A DNA stretch of 64,000 nucleotides, from assembly GCA_035327565.1 (NCBI GenBank), contig DAOLDB010000004.1, forward strand, positions 1 through 64,000, in the 5' to 3' direction. The stretch comes from JABDLO01 sp035327565. GTDB taxonomy: Bacteria; Bacteroidota; Bacteroidia; Chitinophagales; Saprospiraceae. Of the stretch, positions 35,256 to 44,930 are shown in pieces. Made by a program: the position numbers and the translations under genes. How positions within the stretch are numbered: position 1 is the stretch's first letter; the number at the start of each line of letters is the position of its first letter. The notes beneath the pieces are model-generated. The model did not search any database and was not told the DNA's origin. It worked only from the letters and a program-made list of their open reading frames with translations.

Positions 35256-36770
35256 ATGGTCATCGCAAACATTATAACTCATCATTCCAGATACAGACCG
35301 TTGCATCCGGCTTTTATATTTAAGGATATTCAATGGAATTACAAGGAATTGAATAACCAAATCAACAAGCTGTCCCATCTATTATTGGATAAGGGATTGA
35401 AAAAAGGAGACAGTGTGGTCAGTTATCTTCCTAATTGTGCAGAATTATGGCTTTTATACTGGGCTTGTGCGAAAACCGGAATGGTGGCGGTTCCCATGAG
35501 TACTTTGCTGAGAAAAGAAGGATTGGAAAAAGTGTTGGAAAATGCAGAATGTTCAATGCTCATAACCCATAAATACCTGATAGAACATATTCGCGACGTT
35601 CGCTTCCCAGCAAATAGTATTATTGTGGTAAGTGACAACAATCAAAATGAGGATGAACCCGGCTTTGAAAATTGGTCTTCTTACCCCGTTACAGAGCCTC
35701 CTGCAGTATATATCGATGAACAGGATCTTTACAACATTATATATAGCAGCGGAACCACAGGCCATCCTAAAGGGATTATGATCAATCATTATACCCGGGC
35801 AATGTATATGACTCTGTTAAGCAATGCATTTCGCATCCATCCGGAAAGTGTGATTATGCATAGCGGATCAATAGTCTTTAATGGCGCTTTTCTTACATTG
35901 ATGCCTTCTGTATACCAGGGAGCCACCTATATATTGTTGGAGAATTTTAGTGAGTTAGAAGTATTTGATACTTTGTTAACCCAAAAAGTAACCCATACTA
36001 TTTTGGTGCCTTCCCAAATCATCCGGATGTTGGAGAAAGCTGAGTTTAGGAGGGAAAATCTTCCTCATTTGCAAATGATTTTGACTGTTGGGGCACCTTT
36101 AGACATTCGCTATAAAAAAGAATTGAATGAAAGGTTTCCATTCACTTTCCATGAATTGTACGGACTTACGGAAGGATTTGTTACCATTTTAGATAAACTT
36201 CATCTTGAACAGCACTTGCATTCGGTCGGAAAACCTCCGGTGTTTTCTGAGATGAAAATTATTGATGATTATGGGAATGAACTTGCACATGGTAAGGTAG
36301 GAGAAATTGTAGGCAGAGGACCGTTTCTAATGTCGGGCTATTACAATGATGAGGAAAGAACGCGGGAAACATTTCGGGAGGGTTGGTTATACACCGGAGA
36401 TTTGGGTTATGTTGATGCAGATGGTTTTTTGTATTTGGCGGGCAGAAAAAAGGATCTCATTATAACCGGAGGGGTTAATGTATATCCTAAGGATATTGAG
36501 GCCATTGCTCTTTCATGGGACAATCTATTGGAAATTACAGTATTTGGAATTCCTCATGAAAAATGGGGAGAATCTCCGGTGGCCGCTGTTGTGCTGAAAG
36601 ATAAGAAATACAATAAAGAAGAAATACAGGATTGGGTGAACAGCAGGGTGCACTCCAAGTTTCAAAGAATCAGTGATGTTTTGATCATGGATGAACTTCC
36701 CAGAAATGTGGCGGGCAAGGTATTAAAAAAGAAATTGCAGGAAGAATACTTCAAAAAATATAAATTATGA
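35256..36770 (+). CDS. AMP-dependent acyl-CoA synthetase/ligase
   Basis: 504 residues of the ANL superfamily. Motifs: IIYSSGTTGHPKGIMINH (ATP P-loop), HELYGLTEGFVTI (A5), YTGDLGYVDADGFLYLAGRKKDLIITGGVNVYP (A7-A8) and NVAGKVLKKKL with the A10 Lys. It should activate a carboxylic acid as an acyl-adenylate and transfer it to CoA; medium/long-chain or aromatic acids are possible. Two genes overlapping by 4 bp follow, so this is the first gene of a tight operon. Confidence 0.92.
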   Translation: MVIANIITHHSRYRPLHPAFIFKDIQWNYKELNNQINKLSHLLLDKGLKKGDSVVSYLPNCAELWLLYWACAKTGMVAVPMSTLLRKEGLEKVLENAECSMLITHKYLIEHIRDVRFPANSIIVVSDNNQNEDEPGFENWSSYPVTEPPAVYIDEQDLYNIIYSSGTTGHPKGIMINHYTRAMYMTLLSNAFRIHPESVIMHSGSIVFNGAFLTLMPSVYQGATYILLENFSELEVFDTLLTQKVTHTILVPSQIIRMLEKAEFRRENLPHLQMILTVGAPLDIRYKKELNERFPFTFHELYGLTEGFVTILDKLHLEQHLHSVGKPPVFSEMKIIDDYGNELAHGKVGEIVGRGPFLMSGYYNDEERTRETFREGWLYTGDLGYVDADGFLYLAGRKKDLIITGGVNVYPKDIEAIALSWDNLLEITVFGIPHEKWGESPVAAVVLKDKKYNKEEIQDWVNSRVHSKFQRISDVLIMDELPRNVAGKVLKKKLQEEYFKKYKL

Positions 36771-37645
36771 CGACAAACCAGGCGCAGGAAATAGCAGAGG
36801 GATTTTATGTGGATAGTCAAGGCGTCAGAATTTATTGCACAGATAGCGGAGGGGATGGGATTCCTTTGGTGCTAATGCATGGGCTTACGGCCAATTTACA
36901 TTCTTTTGATGGATACATGAATGCCGGTCTTGGTGATCACTTTAGGGTCATACGTATGGATCTCAGAGGAAGGGGACTAAGTGATAGTCCTGATGAATAC
37001 TCTATGGAAAGCCATATGAATGACCTTCTTGCAATTTTAGCTTTTTTCAATTTAAAAAAGGCAATGATAGGAGGTCATTCCTTTGGCGCTTTACTATCCA
37101 TTTACTCTTCTTATTTTAATCCGGAAGTTTTTGAAGCGATGATCATAATCGATGCCGCCGCAAGATTGCATCCAGATGCAAGGAATATGTTGATACCCAC
37201 TCTTTCGAGGATTGATAAAATCTGGAACTCTATGGAAGAGTACCTGGCCGAAATGAAAAGTGCTGAATACCTTTCAGGAATGTGGAACACCAGTCTGGAG
37301 TCTTATTTTAAAGCAGATGTCAGGTATTTTGAAAACGGCTCAGTGACAACTTGCTCCCGAAACGACAACATTCAAAAAGCAACAGAAAGCGTTTTTTCCA
37401 TTGGCTTGCAATGGTTGAATTTTATTGGGGGCATCCAATGTCCTGTACTGTTGATTAATGCACCCGGGCCTTACCAGGGAGGGGAAGCATTATTGCCTGA
37501 AAATTTTGCCAGAGAAACGGTTGATTTGATCAAGAACTGCGAATATTTGAAGGTACCGGGCAATCATATGACCATGATGTTCGAATTAGGAGCTATATTA
37601 TCGGTTGATGCCATCATTCATTTTATTGAAAAGTTATCTCAATGA
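36767..37645 (+). CDS. Alpha/beta hydrolase, cytoplasmic
   Basis: 292 residues, no signal peptide. VLMHGLTANLHSFDG (oxyanion), RMDLRGRGLSD, GGHSFGALLSIYSS (nucleophile elbow GHSFG) and VPGNHMTMMFE (His) are in canonical order; the acid residue is less clear (after LLINAPG, where Asp is usual but not obvious). It overlaps the ligase stop and the symporter start by 4 bp each, pointing to a shared pathway: import, ester cleavage, CoA activation. Confidence 0.87.
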   Translation: MTTNQAQEIAEGFYVDSQGVRIYCTDSGGDGIPLVLMHGLTANLHSFDGYMNAGLGDHFRVIRMDLRGRGLSDSPDEYSMESHMNDLLAILAFFNLKKAMIGGHSFGALLSIYSSYFNPEVFEAMIIIDAAARLHPDARNMLIPTLSRIDKIWNSMEEYLAEMKSAEYLSGMWNTSLESYFKADVRYFENGSVTTCSRNDNIQKATESVFSIGLQWLNFIGGIQCPVLLINAPGPYQGGEALLPENFARETVDLIKNCEYLKVPGNHMTMMFELGAILSVDAIIHFIEKLSQ

Positions 37646-39144
37646 TTTTTTCATGGATACTATTTATCTGTTATTTGCTGGGCACGTCCTATCTGGGCTG
37701 GCTAGGATATAAAAAAACGAAAGGGGATTTTAAAAGTTTTGCAATTGGAAAAGGAGATATCTCCCCATTCGTTGTAGGTGTTACACTGGCGACCAGTACG
37801 GCTTCTGCAGCCACATTTATCATCAATCCCGGGTTTATCTATGTCGACGGCTTGTCTGCTTTTATGCATCTGGGGGCAGGCTCATTTTTTGGAATTTTAA
37901 CGATGTTGCTTATTCTTTCATTTTCCTTCAGGAGACAAGGGAATCAATTTATGGCCCTCACTATTCCTGATTGGATTGGTAAAAGATACGGCTCCCCAGC
38001 TTACTCCTTATACTTTGCTTGTGTTAACTTATTGAGTTTTGCATTCATAGTTCTTCTGGTAGGGGGCATATCTATTGTTATGCAGAAGCAATTGGGTATA
38101 TCCAATATTACAGCATTGGTAATTACTTTAGTATTTGTAACAACATATGTGTTATATGGCGGAACATATGCCCATGTTTATACCAATATGTTACAGGGAG
38201 TATTGATGATAATTATAACCATTTTAATCATTGGCTCAGGCATCTATGTTCTTTTTGTTATAAAGCCTTCATTGTTAACGGATCTGGCTCTTACCAATCC
38301 GGAAATGCTAAAAATATCCAATCCTCAGAGTAAACTTTTCAGCAATCATTTCTCATCATGGATATCGGGGTTTTTGATTGGTGCTGCATTGGTATGTCAG
38401 CCCCATATTCTGACAAAAGCTCTATATGTAAAAACTGATCGGGATGTTGGAAAATACATTGCAGTATTTGGCGTAGTTTATATTTTATTTACCGCATTGC
38501 TTTTATCGGGTTTTTGGGCTCATGGCGTCATTTCTGCAGAGCAATTGATTGATATGGAAAGCGGTCAATTCAGGCAAGATCTTGTGATGACAGTGTATTT
38601 ATACAAAGTTTTTCCACCCTGGATTTTTTCAATAATAAGCATTGTTCTTTTGGCTGCAGCTATGTCTACTTTGGATGGACTACTGGTGGGAGTCTCAACT
38701 ATTACAAGCAATGACTTAATACTCAACGCCACACAATGGATATCAGGTTCGGGTATGAATAGTGTAAGCAGGTATCGTTTGGCTGCGAAATTTACTCAAG
38801 TTATTCTTGTTGTTATAGCCATTTCTGTTTTCTTTGTAAATATCCACCCACCCCGGTTACTAGGTATATATGGTCAAACCGGAGTGTACGGTTTAGTTGT
38901 TGCTGCCGTTCCTCCTCTGCTTTATGGAGTGATTTTTAAAGACAGTCCATTGATTCCCTTGTGGATTCTTTCCGTGTTAGCTCCCCTGATTCATTTTTTG
39001 TTGTTCTTTTATGGGGAAGGGTTGTTTGGTGGATTTGGTTTTTCGTTTGCTAACCCAGGAGTTACCGCTTCCATAGCATTAATTATAATATTGATACCAT
39101 TATTTATAATAGGTATATACAGAATGAAGTTCAGGTCGAATTAA
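37642..39144 (+). CDS. Sodium:solute symporter family transporter
   Basis: 500 residues with about 13 hydrophobic helices from the first residue (MIFSWILFICYLLGTSYLGWLGYKK). LATSTASAATFIINPGFIYVDGLSAF corresponds to the conserved helix-1/2 region of the SSS (SLC5-like, LeuT-fold) family, and AAAMSTLDGLLVGVSTITSNDL to helix 8, which forms the Na2 site. Substrates in this family include carboxylates, proline, pantothenate and sugars. Coupling to an acyl-CoA ligase favours a carboxylate. Overlaps the hydrolase gene by 4 bp. Confidence 0.92.
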   Translation: MIFSWILFICYLLGTSYLGWLGYKKTKGDFKSFAIGKGDISPFVVGVTLATSTASAATFIINPGFIYVDGLSAFMHLGAGSFFGILTMLLILSFSFRRQGNQFMALTIPDWIGKRYGSPAYSLYFACVNLLSFAFIVLLVGGISIVMQKQLGISNITALVITLVFVTTYVLYGGTYAHVYTNMLQGVLMIIITILIIGSGIYVLFVIKPSLLTDLALTNPEMLKISNPQSKLFSNHFSSWISGFLIGAALVCQPHILTKALYVKTDRDVGKYIAVFGVVYILFTALLLSGFWAHGVISAEQLIDMESGQFRQDLVMTVYLYKVFPPWIFSIISIVLLAAAMSTLDGLLVGVSTITSNDLILNATQWISGSGMNSVSRYRLAAKFTQVILVVIAISVFFVNIHPPRLLGIYGQTGVYGLVVAAVPPLLYGVIFKDSPLIPLWILSVLAPLIHFLLFFYGEGLFGGFGFSFANPGVTASIALIIILIPLFIIGIYRMKFRSN

Positions 39145-39272
39145 ATACTATACGACTGCCTGATCAAGTGCATAAAGAAAAATGCTAATAATATCATTTA
39201 CAAAGGAAGGAATATTACTTTCCATGCGTTTATTGTGTATAATAACATCCAGGGATCGTATAAAAGACAGGC

Positions 39273-40442
39273 ATGAGAAAGATTAAGGTTGCTTTTTTCT
39301 CTGATATATTAATCGAAGATTTTGACGGAGCCAACCGAACCATGTTTCAAATCATTGGGAGAATACCTCAGGAACAATTTGAATTTTTTTTTATTTGTGG
39401 GGAGAGACCGAAAAAAGAATTTCCCTTCAAAATATTTGAAGTACCCAATCTGAAGGTACCATTTAATGAAGATTACAAAATGGCTATGCCTGCTTTGGTT
39501 TATTTCAGCATGAGGAAGGCTGTTAATAAATTCAAACCTGATGTAGTCCACATTGCTTCCCCTTCATTGCTTGGAAATTTTGCTATTGAGTATGCAAAAA
39601 GAAAAAAAATACCCATCATTACGATCTACCACACCCATTTTATTTCCTATGTTGAATATTATACCCATCACATTCCGGTTTTTACTGAAATGGCCAAATC
39701 TACAGTGATATCCGGACAAAAGACTTTTTATAATAAATGCGATCTTACACTTGTTCCAACAACTCAGATCAGGGATGAATTAATATCCTATGGATTCAAA
39801 GCAAAAAAATTAGTAATCTGGCCCAGAGGCCTGGATAGAAATATATTTACACCGGAAGCAAGGGATGAAGGCGTCATGAAAAAAATCACCGGAAATGACC
39901 ATCCCAATATAATTTTTGCAAGCAGATTGGTATGGGAGAAGAACCTCGAGACACTGATAAATATCTACGAACTTTCCAGGAATAAAGGGCATTATTGGAA
40001 TTTTATTATAGCGGGTGATGGCGTAGCCCGTGCAAAAATGGAAGGTAAAATGCCTGAAGCATATTTTTTGGGGAATGTACATCAAAAAACTTTAAGTACT
40101 CTGTTTGCTACCAGTGATATTTTTGTGTTTCCTTCTGTGTCCGAAACCTATGGAAATGTTGTCATTGAGGCAATGGCTTGTGGTTGTCCCTGTGTGATAG
40201 CAAGAGGAGGTGGAACGTTTAATCTTGTCAAAGACAATATCAATGGGTTTATGTGTGAACCTTATGATGCAAAGGATTATGTGGAGAAAATTCAACGTTT
40301 GTTGTCCGATGATGAATTGAAGCATCAATTCATCATCAAGGGTTTGGAATTTACCAATAAGTTAGACTGGGATACGTTGGTCAATAAATATCTGGAATGG
40401 GTAAAGAAACTCTATTATCTGAATAGAAAGGAAAGTGTATAA
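39273..40442 (+). CDS. Glycosyltransferase family 4 (GT-B fold)
   Basis: 389 residues. N-terminal half: FFSDILIEDFDGANRTMFQII and DVVHIASPSLLGNFAIEYAKRKKIP; C-terminal nucleotide-sugar half: IIFASRLVWEKNLETLINIYE and VFPSVSETYGNVVIEAMACGCPCVIARGGG, the E-x7-E motif of GT4. It resembles the GDP-mannose-dependent alpha-mannosyltransferase (MgtA/MgtB-like, or glycolipid mannosyltransferase) group. It sits 128 bp after the symporter and is probably a separate unit. Confidence 0.88.
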   Translation: MRKIKVAFFSDILIEDFDGANRTMFQIIGRIPQEQFEFFFICGERPKKEFPFKIFEVPNLKVPFNEDYKMAMPALVYFSMRKAVNKFKPDVVHIASPSLLGNFAIEYAKRKKIPIITIYHTHFISYVEYYTHHIPVFTEMAKSTVISGQKTFYNKCDLTLVPTTQIRDELISYGFKAKKLVIWPRGLDRNIFTPEARDEGVMKKITGNDHPNIIFASRLVWEKNLETLINIYELSRNKGHYWNFIIAGDGVARAKMEGKMPEAYFLGNVHQKTLSTLFATSDIFVFPSVSETYGNVVIEAMACGCPCVIARGGGTFNLVKDNINGFMCEPYDAKDYVEKIQRLLSDDELKHQFIIKGLEFTNKLDWDTLVNKYLEWVKKLYYLNRKESV

Positions 40443-40567
40443 TGCACGTCATCCTCATAAATGTAAGTGCGCACATCAGAGAAAATACGGCTTACCTGGA
40501 TTGAACTTTATATTTTAATCCCTAAGACGGGAAGAGAAACCCTTTTAATTGGTCTAAGGGATGGAGT

Positions 40568-40640
40568 TTGCTGTTCATTGATTAGCGTTTCTCGCAAAGA
40601 CTCAAAGAAGCAAAAAAACTCTTTTGCATTTATGCGAATC
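40568..40640. repeat. Candidate dispersed intergenic repeat
   Basis: The stretch TTTCTCGCAAAGACTCAAAGAAGC followed by an A-run and GCATTTATGCG resembles a 'CTCGCAAAGACGCAAAG' sequence that is familiar between genes in environmental Bacteroidota and Chlorobi. Overlapping reading frames on both strands (about 67-71 codons) are not credible genes. Only one copy is visible in this window. Confidence 0.3.
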
Positions 40641-40715
40641 ATAGTGCATATTAGCCGGTATTTTGTTTGCCCTGAAATATAAATCCCTTTTTGCTTCAGT
40701 AAGTATTTCAATTCA

Positions 40716-41096
40716 TCATTGAAAACGGTTTAATTTCTGATCAACGGAATACTTGCCCGGGCCAATAAAATATATTACAATAAAAGTCACTGCATATGCC
40801 AATGCCAATTCTTTTCGTTTGAAAGGATCATCAGCATGTATGACAAAGAAGATGGTAAGCATGGTAATAATCACCGGAATACTTGCCCACCGGGTTTTAA
40901 ATCCAATCATAATTGCAACAGAACATATTACTTCTGCAAAGACAGCAAAAATCAGGGAAGGTAAAGCACCAATTCCCAGCGGGTCAGAAAATTTTATTTC
41001 TTGCCCTGAAAAAAGCCTTAATAATTTAGGGTACCCATGGGTAAGCATCAATGCACCCATGCCTAAACGAAGAATAAGTTTGCCAATATCAGACAT
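40716..41096 (-). CDS. DoxX family membrane protein
   Basis: I take ATG 41096 (126 residues); 17 extra upstream codons have no family support. Four membrane helices with the DoxX start LILRLGMGALMLTHGYPKLLRLF and ALPSLIFAVFAEVICSVAIMIGFKTRWASIPVIITM. DoxX-type proteins are quinol-oxidase-associated or oxidoreductase accessory proteins with unsettled biochemistry. It is the last gene of a minus-strand stretch, downstream of yjbQ. Confidence 0.85.
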   Translation of the reverse strand: MSDIGKLILRLGMGALMLTHGYPKLLRLFSGQEIKFSDPLGIGALPSLIFAVFAEVICSVAIMIGFKTRWASIPVIITMLTIFFVIHADDPFKRKELALAYAVTFIVIYFIGPGKYSVDQKLNRFQ

Positions 41097-41192
41097 AAAT
41101 GATGTTTTTTTCCAAATATAAGAAATATTAAAATATCGAGGACTCAATTGAAGACAACCATTAAATCTGAAGGTTTATAAACACTCCAATTC

Positions 41193-41603
41193 TTACGAGA
41201 TTATTGAAACGGTTATTTTTCTTCTGCCACCCCGGTTTCGAAATTCACAAAGATAAATGCCTTGCCAGGTTCCTAGCATTAACCTGCCTTTGCTTACTGG
41301 AATACTCACGCTACTCCCTACCAGACTGGACTTAATATGTGCGGGCATATCATCGGGCCCTTCCATAACGTGAGTGAGAAAAGGCAGGTTTTCAGGAATC
41401 AGTGTATTGAATATGGATTCAAAATCAGTACGAACATCCTTATCCGCATTTTCATTGATGGTAAGCCCTGCAGAAGTATGGTGTATAAAAACATTCAAAA
41501 CACATTCTTTGGGAAGATTATCTAATTCTCTGAGCACCCATTCGGTAATCAGGTGAAAACCCCGTGGAAATGGGGGTAAAAGAATTTCTTTATGAATTAT
41601 CAT
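41193..41603 (-). CDS. YjbQ/UPF0047 family protein (secondary thiamine-phosphate synthase-like)
   Basis: 136 residues, typical length. Conserved core: FIHHTSAGLTINENADKDVRTD, HVMEGPDDMPAHIKSSLVGSSVSIPV and LGTWQGIYLCEFRNRGGRRKI. Members from bacteria and archaea show weak thiamine-phosphate synthase activity; the true role is uncertain. The His/Glu/Asp-rich sites (HHTS, NEN, HxK) probably bind a metal. It starts 13 bp after the pfkB stop, so it is likely co-transcribed. Confidence 0.92.
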   Translation of the reverse strand: MIIHKEILLPPFPRGFHLITEWVLRELDNLPKECVLNVFIHHTSAGLTINENADKDVRTDFESIFNTLIPENLPFLTHVMEGPDDMPAHIKSSLVGSSVSIPVSKGRLMLGTWQGIYLCEFRNRGGRRKITVSIIS

Positions 41604-41616
41604 TGAGAGTTTTACT

Positions 41617-42534
41617 TCATTTTAGATCAAAGTGGGTTAGCCTTTTGAATGCATTGAGCCGATCATTTAGCTCTTTCTCTGTGATATTTTTCAATCTTTC
41701 TATACTGAACTTCTCTACACAAAATGAAGCCATAACTGACCCATGAATGATAGAATTTTTCATATTTTCATAGGATAAATCATGCGTATTTGCCAGATAA
41801 CCAATAAAGCCCCCGGCAAAAGTATCTCCGGCTCCTGTAGGATCGTACACTTCAGCCAATGGTAAGGCAGGGGCGAAGAAAATTTCTCCCTCGGAAAAAA
41901 GCAAAGCCCCATGTTCTCCTTTTTTAATGATTAGAAAACGAGGCCCCATTGCATGGATTTTTTCAGCAGCCTTAACCAGACTGTATTCTCCTGACATCTG
42001 TCGTGCCTCATCATCATTGATTGTTAATACATCGACTCTGGCAACTACCTTTTTTAAAGCATCCCAGGCCACATCCATCCAAAAATTCATCGTATCCATT
42101 ACAATTAATTTCTGGTTGCCATCTAATTGATTGAGAACACTAAGCTGTATTTCAGGGGTTAGATTTCCAAGCATAACAAATTGTGAAGATCGATATGAAG
42201 CAGGCAATACAGGATTAAAATCGGCAAGGACATTCAGCTCTGTTGTCAAGGTATCGCGGCTATTCATATTGGAATGGTATTTGCCACTCCAAAAAAATGT
42301 TTTCCCTCCCATTTTGATTTCTAACCCATCGAGATTAATTCCTCTTTTTCTCATAGCTGTCAGCTCCGATTCCGGAAAGTCATCGCCAACGATAGAAACC
42401 ACTTTAATATTCTTTGTAAAATATGAAGCGGCATAACTGATGTATGTGCATGCACCCCCAATAACGCGATCCGCTTTACCGTAAGGTGTTTCAATGGTGT
42501 CAAAAGCCACTGTACCGATACTTAATAAACTCAT
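41617..42534 (-). CDS. PfkB family sugar/nucleoside kinase
   Basis: I start at ATG 42534 (305 residues): MSLLSIGTVAFDTIETPYG is the standard PfkB N-terminus, and 13 codons upstream are not. Further marks: VIGGACTYISYAASYF (substrate loop), VSIVGDDF, and the signature DPTGAGDTFAGGFIGYL with the catalytic Asp. Substrate could be ribose, adenosine or another sugar; this sequence does not decide. A promoter with both elements lies right upstream. Confidence 0.9.
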   Translation of the reverse strand: MSLLSIGTVAFDTIETPYGKADRVIGGACTYISYAASYFTKNIKVVSIVGDDFPESELTAMRKRGINLDGLEIKMGGKTFFWSGKYHSNMNSRDTLTTELNVLADFNPVLPASYRSSQFVMLGNLTPEIQLSVLNQLDGNQKLIVMDTMNFWMDVAWDALKKVVARVDVLTINDDEARQMSGEYSLVKAAEKIHAMGPRFLIIKKGEHGALLFSEGEIFFAPALPLAEVYDPTGAGDTFAGGFIGYLANTHDLSYENMKNSIIHGSVMASFCVEKFSIERLKNITEKELNDRLNAFKRLTHFDLK

Positions 42535-42553
42535 AATTTCGTTTGTTGACCAG

Positions 42554-42583
42554 CAAAAGTACAACAATTTCAAGCGTTACAAA
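42554..42583 (-). promoter_or_regulatory. Bacteroidota-type promoter of the PfkB kinase gene
   Basis: On the minus strand TTTG (42580-42583) and TACTTTTG (42554-42561) are 18 bp apart, matching the -33 and -7 elements. The leader to ATG 42534 is about 15 nt. Confidence 0.55.
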
Positions 42584-42632
42584 TCATTGCAAAATTGAAT
42601 TATCAACTCTGGGCAGGAAGGAAGGGCGGCGA

Positions 42633-43295
42633 TTAAATTTTGAAGGTGCGTTTACGCTCAATTTTGTGGGCGTATTTGTTGACATGCAGGAAGCAGATGG
42701 CTCTGATCGCAATTTCATTAAAAAGTAACAATACGCCGGCAATCACAAATAAACTGATTCTGAAAATTCTGACGTGAAATGCATAGGTTTCGTAGAAAGG
42801 GTCTACCACAAATAATTCAGCGACAACCACCGAAATGCCTGACAAAAGAAAAACAACAGCAATCCCTTTACTTACTTCATACCATTTATAACCCTTCAGA
42901 CGGAGACTTTGTCTCAATAAATTGGCTGCCAACGTGTTGGCCGGATTGATGGCAATAATTTCGCGTGCAATTTTGATGGCATCATCAAACTGTCTTAGGT
43001 TATATAAAGATGCCGCTTTTCGAAAAAGTAATTCTTCAAAAATATTTTTACCGTTAAGCCGAAGAATATTTTCCATAATAACGGTTTCTATGAGTTCGTC
43101 ACATAGCTTGAGGTAGGGATAATATTTTCCCAATTCAAAAAGTGCAAAGGCATAATCGGCTTTCATTTCCAATCCTTCATGGAAACTCAATTGAGTCAAT
43201 TGTTCTTTGTGTTTTTCAAAAAACCGCACCTTATCCTGATAAGAAGACTTATCAATCTTATAAAAATGCAGATATATTTCGTGATGCCTGTTCAA
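42633..43295 (-). CDS. TPR-like hypothetical membrane protein
   Basis: 220 residues if started at the TTG 43295; the first ATG (residue 44) is at 43166. The middle part (about 45-130) is helical with TPR-like phrases (ADYAFALFELGKYYPYLKLCDELI, RKAASLYNLRQFDDAIKIAREIIAINPANTLA). Two membrane segments follow (about 143-163 and 175-195), then a basic tail KYAHKIERKRTFKI. The protein would be anchored with the TPR part in the cytoplasm. No family recognised. Confidence 0.65.
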   Translation of the reverse strand: MNRHHEIYLHFYKIDKSSYQDKVRFFEKHKEQLTQLSFHEGLEMKADYAFALFELGKYYPYLKLCDELIETVIMENILRLNGKNIFEELLFRKAASLYNLRQFDDAIKIAREIIAINPANTLAANLLRQSLRLKGYKWYEVSKGIAVVFLLSGISVVVAELFVVDPFYETYAFHVRIFRISLFVIAGVLLLFNEIAIRAICFLHVNKYAHKIERKRTFKI

Positions 43296-43430
43296 ATTAC
43301 AATTTTTATATTGTCGTCTTCACTCACTAAATTAATGTTTTTTACAATTTCACAGTTCAGTAAACAGGTAAAGAAATACAATTTTTTTTTTGAGACCATA
43401 ATAAAAAGGGTAAATGATAATCCATGATCT

Positions 43431-44906
43431 TCAGGGTATTACATCTATTATTTCAGTATTCTGCCCAAAGTTTTTCAACCATTCTTCAGTGTATTTTTCC
43501 AGATCTCCCAAAAGATGGTTAATGTCGATGATGGTTGAGAAGGGATTCATTAAGGTAATGCGCAACCATGAAACACCATAAATTCTTGTCTGAACGAGGT
43601 AAAATCTGCCTTCTTGCAATACTTTATCTCTGAGGGCTTCATTCAACTCGTTGAGTTTGTTGTCATCGAAACCATTCAATTTTTTTCTGAAACATAAAAT
43701 ATTTGACTGTGGTGGGGTAAGTAATTCAAAACCTGCCGGATGAGTTTGAATGGCTTGCGCAAAATGCAGGGCGTGATCGTACAAAGTGGTTACAAATTCA
43801 CTCCAGGCTTCAGTTCCGTGAAAAGCTATAATGGAATAAAATTTTATACTCATCATGAGTTTTGTACATTCAAAAGTTCTTTTGGCCATATTGTACCATT
43901 CTTCGTTATGGCTATTTTGAAAAAGGTAATCGGCTTTTGGCATGAAAGTATCGAAACTGTGCGCACCATCCCTATAAATTAATGCTGTGATGATGGAAGG
44001 GGTCATCATCATTTTATGTCCATCAATAGCTATAGAGTCAGCCATTTCGACTCCTTTCAGCTTGTGACGGTATTTTTGCGAAAATACAGCGGCTCCGCCA
44101 TGAGCACCATCCACATGAAACCATATTCCATGCCGGGTAGCCAGCTGTCCAATTTCATCAAGAGGGTCATATGCCCCGGTAGAGGTTGTACATGCACTGC
44201 CAACAATGGCTAAAGGAGTCTTACCGTCTGAAAGTGCCTGGAGAATAGATTTTTCAAGTTCTGCAATATTCATCCTGAATAACCGGTCCACGGGTATCCG
44301 GTAAATCCCCTGATCCCCTAAGCCCATAATTCTTGCGGCTCTGTCAATACAATAATGGGCTTGTTCAGAAACAAAAACAGCAAGATTATTTTTCTCATAC
44401 CCTTCTGACCACACCCTATATTCCGACAGTCTGCTGCGAGCGGTCAATAAAGCAGTGAGATTTGCAAGAGTGCCTCCTGAAGTTAAGAATCCACCAGCAA
44501 GATCATCAAACCCTATGGCTTGGGCAAGTGTAGTAATAACGAGCCGTTCGATGGCTGTAGATGGACCTCCCATTTCATACACACCCATTCCATTGTTTAG
44601 AAGGTCAGCTAAAAGCCCAGACAAAGCAGAGATCGGTGCTGGGGGAGAAATCTGATGACCCATATAGTGGGGATGATGTAGGTGCATGGACGTTTCGGTC
44701 AGGGCTCTAAAATATTCTTCTGGTTCGGGGTTTTCAGCCAACATTTTCTGCCACCACACATATTGATCTTCAGGGGTTTTATATGCATTGACAGGGATTT
44801 CTTTTGTATGGGCTTTCTCAAGATGATCGGCTAATAAATCTACCAGTTTATGCCCCTCTGCTCTAAAGATCTGAGGGTCGTATATATTTTCCAGAAGTGT
44901 TGTCAT
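43431..44906 (-). CDS. PLP-dependent group II decarboxylase (DABA/aromatic amino acid type)
   Basis: 491 residues. HHPHYMGHQISPPAP (77-91), TSGGTLANLTALLTAR (142-157), FHVDGAHGGAAVFS (263-276) and SIAIDGHKMM with Lys298 as the PLP lysine identify the L-2,4-diaminobutyrate / tyrosine / glutamate decarboxylase superfamily. Its MGVYEMGGPSTAIE segment is typical of the diaminobutyrate and cysteine-sulfinate-like branch. The amino-acid substrate cannot be settled from sequence. It is 24 bp downstream of the aminopeptidase gene. Confidence 0.9.
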   Translation of the reverse strand: MTTLLENIYDPQIFRAEGHKLVDLLADHLEKAHTKEIPVNAYKTPEDQYVWWQKMLAENPEPEEYFRALTETSMHLHHPHYMGHQISPPAPISALSGLLADLLNNGMGVYEMGGPSTAIERLVITTLAQAIGFDDLAGGFLTSGGTLANLTALLTARSRLSEYRVWSEGYEKNNLAVFVSEQAHYCIDRAARIMGLGDQGIYRIPVDRLFRMNIAELEKSILQALSDGKTPLAIVGSACTTSTGAYDPLDEIGQLATRHGIWFHVDGAHGGAAVFSQKYRHKLKGVEMADSIAIDGHKMMMTPSIITALIYRDGAHSFDTFMPKADYLFQNSHNEEWYNMAKRTFECTKLMMSIKFYSIIAFHGTEAWSEFVTTLYDHALHFAQAIQTHPAGFELLTPPQSNILCFRKKLNGFDDNKLNELNEALRDKVLQEGRFYLVQTRIYGVSWLRITLMNPFSTIIDINHLLGDLEKYTEEWLKNFGQNTEIIDVIP

Positions 44907-44930
44907 GAATAGTAAGTGCTAAGAAATATT

